18,021 nucleotides of DNA from Fidelibacterota bacterium (GTDB lineage: Bacteria; Fidelibacterota; Marinisomatia; Marinisomatales; UBA1611): NCBI GenBank assembly GCA_012964275.1, contig DTUG01000004.1, forward strand, positions 1 to 18,021, given 5' to 3'. The notes below the pieces were generated by a model. The model searched no databases. It saw only the letters and a program-made list of their open reading frames with translations, and was not told the DNA's origin. Below are positions 8,091 to 13,843 of the stretch, one piece after another. Within the stretch, counting starts at the first letter, position 1. The number at the start of each line of letters is the position of its first letter. The position numbers and the translations under genes were made by a program.

Positions 8091-8669
8091 TTATACGCTT
8101 TCCCGTCCTATAATGGTCAAAAATTCGCTCCGGGTGCGGTCTGATTCCCGAAACTTGCCCAGCATGGAGGATGTACTCGCCAGACTGTTCTGTTTTTCCA
8201 CACCGCGCATCTGCATACACATGTGTCTGCCTTCCATCACAACTGCCACCCCAATCGGATCCAAAACATCCTGGATTGTTTCAGCAATCTGGCGGGTCAG
8301 CCTTTCCTGGACCTGGAGGCGCCGGGAAAACATATCTATGATCCGGGGGATCTTGGACAGGCCAATCACTCTGCCATTCGGTATATAGCCAACATGAGCT
8401 TTCCCGAAAAAAGGGAGCAAGTGATGCTCGCACAAGCTGAAAAATTCCACATCCCTCACTACTATCATATCTTTAGCGTCCTCATGGAAAATGGCATGAT
8501 TAATGATCTCACCCAGTTTCTGGCGATATCCCCGGGAAAAGAATTCCCACGATTCAGCGACTCGTTCTGGGGTTTTCAGGAGACCTTCCCGGGAAGAATC
8601 TTCACCGATCTCCTCCAAAAGGCTTTGTATTAGGTCCTGGATTCTATCATGGCTGTTTTTATCTTTCAT
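8091..8669 (-). CDS. folE: GTP cyclohydrolase I (FolE, type IA)
   Basis: Converts GTP to 7,8-dihydroneopterin triphosphate, the first step for folate, pterins and 7-deazapurines such as queuosine. Family motifs are all present: the zinc site CEHHLLPF, GLSKIPRI, RRLQVQERLT, and VVMEGRHMCMQMRG with the second zinc cysteine. Residues run to about 192 from the chosen start. I chose the ATG at 8669 because AAGGA lies seven bases before it; the ATG at 8690 would add seven residues but has no SD. With this start the gene overlaps the transporter gene upstream by 11 bases. lipB follows after seven bases. The queD-like and transporter neighbours suggest that its product feeds at least partly into 7-deazapurine synthesis. 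Confidence 0.95.
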   Translation of the reverse strand: MKDKNSHDRIQDLIQSLLEEIGEDSSREGLLKTPERVAESWEFFSRGYRQKLGEIINHAIFHEDAKDMIVVRDVEFFSLCEHHLLPFFGKAHVGYIPNGRVIGLSKIPRIIDMFSRRLQVQERLTRQIAETIQDVLDPIGVAVVMEGRHMCMQMRGVEKQNSLASTSSMLGKFRESDRTRSEFLTIIGRESV

Positions 8670-9342
8670 ATGCAAATCCTTTTTTATCATAGGGGGCTAT
8701 GTCGATTTTCCCTTTTAGTACATAAATCACGCCATAAATGACTGGCGTATCCAACAAAGCCACAATGACCTTGAACAAAAATCCATTCTCCAAAAGCGAC
8801 CAGAATCGGTTCCATTCAATGGCACCAGCAAAGCACAACAGCAACAAAACTGTCGATGTATCCACAAACTGGCTCACAATAGTAGACCCATTATTTCGCA
8901 GCCAGAGATGTTTACCCTTGGTCATCCGTTTCCAGAAATGGAATAATCTGATATCAATGAACTGAGCAGCAAGGTAAGCGACCATAGATGCAAATACAGC
9001 TGGTCCATATAGTCCAAATACTTCATGGAAAGTTTCATTTTTTACGGGTGACCAATCTGTGCTCGCAACTGTATCAGCGATCAAGACAATACCCATGACA
9101 AACACGCTGGCAATAAGCCCGCTGATCACCACCTGATCCGCTTTCTTTTTTCCGTAAAGTTCAGAGATTAAGTCGGTTACTAAAAAAGTGATAGGATAGG
9201 GGAGGATACCTACCGATATCTCAAAGGTGTAAAGCCCAAATGGTGTCCAAGTAAAAAATTTCTGAAAAATAAGATTACAACTCACCAATGAAGCAATAAA
9301 GATTCCCGTCAGGATTAGATAAAATCGATTTTTAAAGTCCAT
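8659..9342 (-). CDS. yhhQ: queuosine precursor transporter (YhhQ/VUT family, DUF165)
   Basis: Inner-membrane protein with about six transmembrane segments, from the COG1738/DUF165 family that imports queuosine precursors (preQ0/preQ1 or queuine). The 227-aa product shows the family signatures: SCNLI at the end of the first helix, PYPITFLVTDLISELYG at about 49-64, LRNNGSTIVSQFVDTSTV near the middle, and LLDTPVIY in the last helices. I chose the ATG at 9342, which has GGAGA four bases upstream and overlaps the upstream stop by one base (TAATG). A longer reading up to 9450 would add 36 hydrophilic residues lying wholly over the queD-like gene. Neighbouring folE and a QueD-family gene support the substrate call. 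The exact substrate cannot be read from sequence. Confidence 0.9.
   Translation of the reverse strand: MDFKNRFYLILTGIFIASLVSCNLIFQKFFTWTPFGLYTFEISVGILPYPITFLVTDLISELYGKKKADQVVISGLIASVFVMGIVLIADTVASTDWSPVKNETFHEVFGLYGPAVFASMVAYLAAQFIDIRLFHFWKRMTKGKHLWLRNNGSTIVSQFVDTSTVLLLLCFAGAIEWNRFWSLLENGFLFKVIVALLDTPVIYGVIYVLKGKIDIAPYDKKGFAYER
8677..8681 (-). promoter_or_regulatory. ribosome binding site deciding the folE start
   Basis: AAGGA on the minus strand within an A-rich stretch, seven bases before the ATG at 8669. It favours that start over the ATG at 8690, whose upstream bases on this strand are C-rich and contain no SD. Confidence 0.6.
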
Positions 9343-9755
9343 TATTCTCCAGGACCGTAATAATCCGTATGAATGGAGTGCGTTTCCACAAGCCTTAACC
9401 TGTGAAGCGTACCCTTTTCGAGTCTCGGAGCAATTTCGTTCCAGGCCCAAATCAGAATATTTTCAGAGGATGGCTGCTTATCTTTAAACCATTCAATATC
9501 TCGTTCAATCTGGGAATGATCTAATACATTCACTACATGGGTTTTAACTAATACATTTAATTGTTTTAGATCCACCAGCCAACCAGAACCAGGATCAATG
9601 GGTCCGGTTATGGACACTTCTAAAATATAATTATGGCCGTGATTTCGATAATCTTTCCCAAAGACTGCTCTGTTTTTCTCTTCTGTCCATGCCTGGTTCC
9701 CGTATTTATGGGAAGCGCAAAAACGGTACTTTTTCGTAATGATTGGATTTGCCAT
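9342..9755 (-). CDS. QueD/6-pyruvoyl-tetrahydropterin synthase family protein with altered active site
   Basis: Member of COG0720, which includes 6-carboxytetrahydropterin synthase (QueD, queuosine pathway) and PTPS enzymes. The 137-aa protein keeps the zinc ligands His16 (FCASH), His39 and His41 (HGHNY), the Asp79-His80 pair in VLDH, and Glu124 in RLVETH. The nucleophile is missing: QueD enzymes have Cys in CxxxHGH, but here the residue four before the first His is Asp35 (FGKDYRNHGH). The flanking FGK matches the FGKC of eukaryotic-type PTPS, where the Cys sits, so both alignments place Asp at the catalytic position. Neighbours yhhQ and folE point to 7-deazapurine or pterin metabolism. It may have a changed reaction, use Asp as base, or be inactive. 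The ATG lacks an SD. Confidence 0.88.
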   Translation of the reverse strand: MANPIITKKYRFCASHKYGNQAWTEEKNRAVFGKDYRNHGHNYILEVSITGPIDPGSGWLVDLKQLNVLVKTHVVNVLDHSQIERDIEWFKDKQPSSENILIWAWNEIAPRLEKGTLHRLRLVETHSIHTDYYGPGE

Positions 9756-9769
9756 ATACTTGTACTATA

Positions 9770-9808
9770 CAAAGAATAACAAGATTGGAAATTACCGTTC
9801 TTCCAACC
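9770..9808 (-). terminator. hairpin between nth and the queD-like gene, possible weak terminator
   Basis: On the minus strand GGTTGGAA pairs with TTCCAATC (9808-9801 with 9790-9783; eight pairs, one G-U) around a 10-base loop, and TTGTTATTCTTT follows. It sits 13 bases after the nth stop and may end that transcript or attenuate readthrough. The U tract is interrupted, so the call is tentative. It fills most of the 66-base gap, leaving only a -10-like TATAGT close to the queD-like start. Confidence 0.4.
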
Positions 9809-9821
9809 GCCTTACAAAACA

Positions 9822-10466
9822 TTATACATCGGCTGATGGGCACAAATCAACCAATATACACTCGCTGCATCGGGGATGTCTGGCAACACAAATGGTCCGG
9901 CCATGATCGATCACCATATGGGTTAACTTTACCCAATCTTTATCATCAAATAATTCCATTATATCTAATTCAATCTTTTTAGCATCTTTATATTTTGTAA
10001 ATCCCAATAAACCCATGATCCGGATCATATGTGTATCAATCACCATCGCAGGCACATGATAGATCTCACCTAAAATACAGTTGGCTGTTTTTCGTCCCAC
10101 GCCAGGCAGTCCAGCCAAATCATCCATATTGTCAGGTACCTGACCTTCAAATTCCTCCACAATCTTTAAACTGGCCCCCTGAATACTTCTGGCTTTCTGG
10201 TTGTGGTACCCGCAGGAGTGAATATCACCCGACAACTTCTCTACATCACAATAGGCAAAATCACTCGGTGAATGATATTTTAGAAATAGATCTTCCGTCA
10301 CAATATTAACCCGATGGTCAGTACATTGGGCAGACAAGATCGTAGCAACTAGAAGTTCATGGGCGCTTTTATAATATAATGAACACTTTGAATCGGGGTA
10401 GGCTTTATAAAGAAGCTGGGCTATTTCGGCTGCACGTTCGTGCTTTTTAGCCTTGGATTCTCTCAA
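9822..10466 (-). CDS. nth: endonuclease III (DNA glycosylase/AP lyase)
   Basis: Base-excision repair enzyme that removes oxidised pyrimidines and cuts at the abasic site. The 214-aa protein matches E. coli Nth closely in layout. The helix-hairpin-helix LPGVGRKTAN holds the catalytic Lys126, and Asp144 is in VIDTH. The [4Fe-4S] cluster ligands are Cys193-x6-Cys200-x2-Cys203-x5-Cys209, the exact E. coli spacing shifted by six residues. The start appears to be TTG at 10466, overlapping the upstream stop by four bases (TTGA). No SD is seen, so translation probably depends on reinitiation after the receiver-like gene. No alternative start lies before the first conserved helix. Confidence 0.96.
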   Translation of the reverse strand: MRESKAKKHERAAEIAQLLYKAYPDSKCSLYYKSAHELLVATILSAQCTDHRVNIVTEDLFLKYHSPSDFAYCDVEKLSGDIHSCGYHNQKARSIQGASLKIVEEFEGQVPDNMDDLAGLPGVGRKTANCILGEIYHVPAMVIDTHMIRIMGLLGFTKYKDAKKIELDIMELFDDKDWVKLTHMVIDHGRTICVARHPRCSECILVDLCPSADV

Positions 10467-10807
10467 TCAAGAAGTTCGTTTAGAAGGTTTGGAATATTCT
10501 TTACGAGGCTGGATCGGGGCAGAATTATGTCGCACCCGGCGCTCTTGAGTTTGGCTTGCTCCTTGTTGTTAACCTGTTTCATGGTACCAATGACCTTAAT
10601 GCCATGTCGTTTTAATTCAGATACAAGGCCCACCGAAGCAAACACCGTTTCTTCCATATCAACAATTGCCAGTACAGAGCTATCAGAAAAATCATCCGGG
10701 CTTGTTTTTTCATCATTGAATTCGACCTCCCGACCAGCATCCACACAGGCTTCCGAGAGCTTGGAACCCAGTTCAAAATCTTTTACAAATAATAATACTT
10801 CTGTCAT
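10463..10807 (-). CDS. degenerate response-regulator receiver-like protein, unknown function
   Basis: A 114-aa single-domain protein whose strand-helix rhythm resembles a CheY receiver: strand one TEVLLFV, strand three SVLAIVDM ending at Asp50 where the phosphoacceptor would be, strand four KVIGTM with Thr75, and strand five CDIILPRS. The usual acidic pair after strand one is Lys9-Asp10, and the conserved Lys of the KP motif is Arg98. Phosphorylation is therefore doubtful, and it may be a pseudo-receiver or just a Rossmann-like fold. I chose the ATG at 10807, two bases after the DUF309 stop; a longer reading to 10837 would only overlap that gene. The stop overlaps the nth start, tying it to endonuclease III. 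No output domain is present. Function is unknown. Confidence 0.72.
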   Translation of the reverse strand: MTEVLLFVKDFELGSKLSEACVDAGREVEFNDEKTSPDDFSDSSVLAIVDMEETVFASVGLVSELKRHGIKVIGTMKQVNNKEQAKLKSAGCDIILPRSSLVKNIPNLLNELLD

Positions 10808-10809
10808 AA

Positions 10810-11175
10810 TCAATCCAATGAAGGTACAAGGTTCCAATCAAAATCATCGGGAACATTTGCCACTTCGTAGGCCCTTCGCACCTGCTCTATATTATCTAAC
10901 AGTATCTGCACATTGATTCCCCGGTGAATTCCAAAGAAACTTTCGAATTTTTCAGTACATTTTCTCAACAAACTTTTCGCACCATTCATGTTCCCGTTTC
11001 CAAGATGAACAAAGCTTACAGCCAGTTGAATCAAACCCTGGATAAATTTTCGGTCTTCCAGATAATATTCGGACCATAGTTCTTCCCAGACCTCATGGGC
11101 CTCAAAAAAATCCCTAGAATGGTAATGCTTAAGCCCGGTTTGGAACAATTCTTCAATTTTTATTTGCTCAGTCAC
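10810..11175 (-). CDS. DUF309 family protein
   Basis: Small all-helical protein of the DUF309 family, shown by the signature FFEAHEVWEELW followed by RKFIQGLIQLAVSFVHLGNG and GAKSLL. The conserved Glu and His residues of EAHEVWEE recall a metal or substrate pocket, but no biochemical role is established that I can name. The start is uncertain. GTG at 11175 gives 121 aa and overlaps the MBL stop by eight bases; ATG at 11214 adds 13 residues (VNIIACRIQLLS...) that do not look like the family. Neither has a good SD. It lies between a metallo-beta-lactamase-fold hydrolase and a receiver-like gene, apparently in one operon. Confidence 0.85.
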   Translation of the reverse strand: MTEQIKIEELFQTGLKHYHSRDFFEAHEVWEELWSEYYLEDRKFIQGLIQLAVSFVHLGNGNMNGAKSLLRKCTEKFESFFGIHRGINVQILLDNIEQVRRAYEVANVPDDFDWNLVPSLD

Positions 11176-12016
11176 TGATAACAACTGGATCCTGCATGCA
11201 ATAATGTTTACCATCCATTTTTATGGTACAGGCCTGCAAATGCGGATCATGTTCAAAGAATAATATCCAATTCTCTTTTACCATCCGGGGTAACAGTTCT
11301 TCCTTTTCCTGCACTGTTAGCGCCGGATGGATATCATACGCCATAACCCAGGGAACCGGAATGTGTGCGGCCATGGGCACCAAGTCAGCACAGTAAAAAA
11401 GGGTTGCCTGATCATCCCGGATCAAAGGGTGCATAAGGCCTTTAGTATGACCATGGGTAAAATAGAGATCTATTCCGGGTAAAAAAGGTTCATTACCATT
11501 CACAATATTTAACATGTTATTTTCTGCTAAAACCATCCAGTCCCATTCCAGGAAACTGCCCTGGTCCTTTTGGCTGGGATGATTGGCCAACTGCCAGTTA
11601 TCTTGTGAAACCCAATATGTTGCGTTAGAAAATGTAGGTATCACCTTCTCCCCATCCATGCGCGTATTTCCGCCGGCATGGTCGAAATGCAGGTGAGTGC
11701 AGAATATATCCGTGATATCGTCCGGCGTAAATCCATATTTCTGTAAAGATGATTCAATATTATATCGGGTCATGTCAATGTTATACATCCTCCGGTATTT
11801 TTCTGCCCATTTATCTCCATTTCCTGTATCCACCAAGATTTTACGGGCTCCATTGACCAACAACAGTGACCGGGTTACCATGCTGATCCGGTTCAGGGAA
11901 TCTGCAGGAACCTGCTTTTCCCAAAGCGGTTTGGGAATAATGCCAAACATGGCACCCCCATCCAATCCGAATTCGCTGGTCTCAATACTGTATAATGTGT
12001 AATCACCAATTTTCAT
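11168..12016 (-). CDS. metallo-beta-lactamase-fold hydrolase (lactonase-like)
   Basis: A 282-aa cytosolic member of the MBL-fold superfamily. The metal site is complete: His108-x-His110-x-Asp112-His113 in THLHFDH, His190 in FTHGHT, Asp211 in YCADL, and His256 in FFEHDPH. The N-terminal run GGAMFGIIPKPLW and the layout resemble the group often annotated as N-acyl homoserine lactonase or quorum-quenching lactonase, but the same fold covers many other ester and lactone hydrolases, so the substrate is open. The start is ATG with AAGG eight bases upstream, and it overlaps the previous stop in ATGA. The DUF309 gene follows with a short overlap. There is no signal peptide. Confidence 0.88.
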   Translation of the reverse strand: MKIGDYTLYSIETSEFGLDGGAMFGIIPKPLWEKQVPADSLNRISMVTRSLLLVNGARKILVDTGNGDKWAEKYRRMYNIDMTRYNIESSLQKYGFTPDDITDIFCTHLHFDHAGGNTRMDGEKVIPTFSNATYWVSQDNWQLANHPSQKDQGSFLEWDWMVLAENNMLNIVNGNEPFLPGIDLYFTHGHTKGLMHPLIRDDQATLFYCADLVPMAAHIPVPWVMAYDIHPALTVQEKEELLPRMVKENWILFFEHDPHLQACTIKMDGKHYCMQDPVVISD

Positions 12017-13014
12017 GATTCAAACCTTTGTTCCAATCGGGCTGCTGCCATTGTGGTACACTCATTTGAATCCATCCGTGCCAGCGCCCGCAGGGACTCT
12101 AAAATTACTAAATCGCGGCCACGGTCTAGTGATGGTTTATCTTGCTTAACAATAGATTCCGCCAACGCTATAAACCGATTCCCTGACTCTTTATGATCTT
12201 TCAATAACCAATGATCCTGATTGAGATCTAATGAACCATTTGCATCCAGGTCAAGGACAGATAACCAATGAGATATTTCCCGCTGGTAACTTTTTAATCG
12301 TACATTTTCACCAATCCATAAGCGCCAGACTGAAGAAAATGTGACCCATAAATCCGATTGATTATTTATAAGAATTGATTTATAAGTATTGTGCGGTTCT
12401 ACTGTTTTACGCTCATGAGGTTTTGGTAATCGGTGCTGTTCAATTATATTTAGTAAACTGCAGACATAATTCCATATATCTTCCTTCAATTCTTGAAAAT
12501 GAAAGCTGCGCAATAAATGAAACACAAAGGCCCCATTCCGATTTGTATTTTGCAGCGCCAGATCAGCCAGGGCATCTATGACTGCCCGGGAACGATCTGA
12601 TGCCAGAAAGGTTTTGGCAGCAAATAATTTTGCTTCATTCCATTTGCATTCTTGTAATGCATCTTCCAGATCTCCCACAAACACAGCCAAACCAATACCG
12701 CTTCTAGTTGTTTCGTTCAAAACAGCATCATCATCTTTGCGCAGTGGCTGACTGGCCAATATTTCCAACCCAAATTTCAACAAGATTTTCGATGGGGTTT
12801 CCCGGTTTTCACCAATCATATTTTTTAACGAATTCATGACTATTGCCGGGTGATCACATGGCTTTTTCTTCCAGTCAACGCAGGCTGCAGTGAACAATAG
12901 ATCATTAAGATATTGGACCAAAGTATCATCACCACTAAGCGCAGATTCTAGAGATTTAAGACAGGTATCCTGATCACCTTTGGAAAAGGCATCTCGGAAT
13001 ACAGATCTGTTCAT
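12013..13014 (-). CDS. conserved-looking hypothetical protein, mostly helical
   Basis: I do not recognise this 333-aa protein. It has no signal peptide or membrane segment and reads as almost entirely alpha-helical. Stretches that could be conserved are DHPAIVMNSLKNMI (about 54-67), a double-Trp WVTFSSVWRLW (about 225-235), and repeated short helices such as VIDALADLALQ. The regular helix-turn spacing suggests a HEAT- or TPR-like scaffold or a diiron/oxidase-like helical fold, but no clear metal motif is visible. The start is ATG without SD, nine bases after the tandem stop TAATAA of the lipoprotein gene. Its own stop overlaps the MBL hydrolase start by four bases (ATGA), so the two products are probably made together. 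Confidence 0.8.
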   Translation of the reverse strand: MNRSVFRDAFSKGDQDTCLKSLESALSGDDTLVQYLNDLLFTAACVDWKKKPCDHPAIVMNSLKNMIGENRETPSKILLKFGLEILASQPLRKDDDAVLNETTRSGIGLAVFVGDLEDALQECKWNEAKLFAAKTFLASDRSRAVIDALADLALQNTNRNGAFVFHLLRSFHFQELKEDIWNYVCSLLNIIEQHRLPKPHERKTVEPHNTYKSILINNQSDLWVTFSSVWRLWIGENVRLKSYQREISHWLSVLDLDANGSLDLNQDHWLLKDHKESGNRFIALAESIVKQDKPSLDRGRDLVILESLRALARMDSNECTTMAAARLEQRFES

Positions 13015-13023
13015 TGGGTTTTA

Positions 13024-13785
13024 TTAACTGTCTTTTTTATCGTACCGGCCGAGATAGTAAAACAATTGTATAGATAAACCGGTCATTCGGGAATATTCTG
13101 ACGGTGTTCCTTTTCCTTTACCGGGAAACATAGGATCATAATCATCATATTTACCATTCCACGATGAATCCAGGCGCGTGGATTCCTTCCATTTATTTCC
13201 CGTTATATTCCATTTCGTATCAAAAACACTGGAAAAAGGCATTGAATTAAAATCATGATAGTAACCCACTTCATAGCCAAAACGTTCGGAAAGTTTACCG
13301 CCCTTTAAAAAGCCAAACCGAAGACTGGGTGTTTTATCCTGGTTTACTCCATCAGGAATTACCATAAAACGTCCTCCGCTCCATAATACACGACTAGATT
13401 TTTTCTTCTTTTTCTTTTTCTTTTTAAAGATGCCTGATGATCCTTCTTTCTCTTTGAAACGATAATAAGTTATATCAAAATTATTATTGGGAGTCAAACT
13501 CCAGGCTAAGTTCATAACATCCCATTTATTTTCGTGTCTCAGCAGAACGCGGCTTAAATCCACACCGGAACCAGAAATAGGTAAACCAATTCTATATCCG
13601 ATCTCAGTATCTGCATCTAGTCCCTTGCGAAACCACAGGATCGGGATAATATTTTCAGTTGATAACGCATAACCATAGACTTTTTCATTTTTTCTCAGTT
13701 TACCAGGGTGGACCACGGGGTGTGAAGCACACCCCGCAATAAACATTCCCAGGGTTAAGAAAAGTACGGAATTTATCTTCGACAT
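13024..13785 (-). CDS. lipoprotein with a nine-lysine tract, unknown function
   Basis: The 253-aa product begins with a lipoprotein signal: a basic N-terminus, a hydrophobic core, and the lipobox I16-A17-G18-C19. Ala at position +2 suits the outer membrane. The rest is rich in alternating hydrophobic and polar residues with many Tyr, Trp and Phe (LRFGFLKGG, FGYEVGYYHDF, LSIQLFYYLG near the C-terminus), which suggests beta-strands and possibly a barrel or barrel-associated protein. Residues 121-129 are nine consecutive lysines, encoded by a purine-only repeat. I chose ATG at 13785; a GTG three codons upstream is possible. There is no SD. The gene ends in TAATAA, nine bases before the next start. 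A terminator-like hairpin upstream suggests it begins its own transcript. Confidence 0.8.
   Translation of the reverse strand: MSKINSVLFLTLGMFIAGCASHPVVHPGKLRKNEKVYGYALSTENIIPILWFRKGLDADTEIGYRIGLPISGSGVDLSRVLLRHENKWDVMNLAWSLTPNNNFDITYYRFKEKEGSSGIFKKKKKKKKKSSRVLWSGGRFMVIPDGVNQDKTPSLRFGFLKGGKLSERFGYEVGYYHDFNSMPFSSVFDTKWNITGNKWKESTRLDSSWNGKYDDYDPMFPGKGKGTPSEYSRMTGLSIQLFYYLGRYDKKDS
13399..13425 (-). repeat. (AAAAAG)n-type lysine microsatellite inside the lipoprotein gene
   Basis: Nine lysine codons in a row, made of three AAA-AAG units followed by AAG-AAA-AAA, form a 27-base purine-only tract. Loss or gain of a hexamer would keep the frame and change the lysine number; single-base slippage in the terminal A run would break it. 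The tract is seen directly; any variation between strains is untested. Confidence 0.8.
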
Positions 13786-13790
13786 GGTTT

Positions 13791-13824
13791 GCACTGAAAA
13801 AATACAGAAATCTCCGGAGAGATT
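13791..13824 (-). terminator. hairpin with UCCG tetraloop and U-rich tail
   Basis: On the minus strand AATCTC and GAGATT (13824-13819 with 13814-13809) form a perfect six-pair stem closing a TCCG loop, a UNCG-type tetraloop on a C-G closing pair. TCTGTATTTTTTC follows. It lies 19 bases after the stop of the T9SS-sorted protein and before the lipoprotein start, where a rho-independent terminator is expected. The stem is short and partly A-T, so strength is doubtful. Confidence 0.5.
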
Positions 13825-13843
13825 AAATGGAAAAGGGGACGGC

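Noticed and set aside
9343..9450. N-terminal extension of the transporter gene to 9450
   Set aside because: The extra 36 residues are hydrophilic, lie wholly over the queD-like gene, and lack the SD that the ATG at 9342 has.
9756..9821. preQ1 riboswitch ahead of the queD-like gene
   Set aside because: The 66-base gap is mostly one simple hairpin, and no A-rich pseudoknot tail pairing with the loop was found.
13399..13428. Programmed -1 ribosomal frameshift at the lysine tract
   Set aside because: In frame, the AAA-AAG pairs are preceded by G or T, not A, so no canonical A-AAA-AAG heptamer is read. No downstream stimulatory hairpin was noticed, and the zero frame gives a sensible full-length protein.
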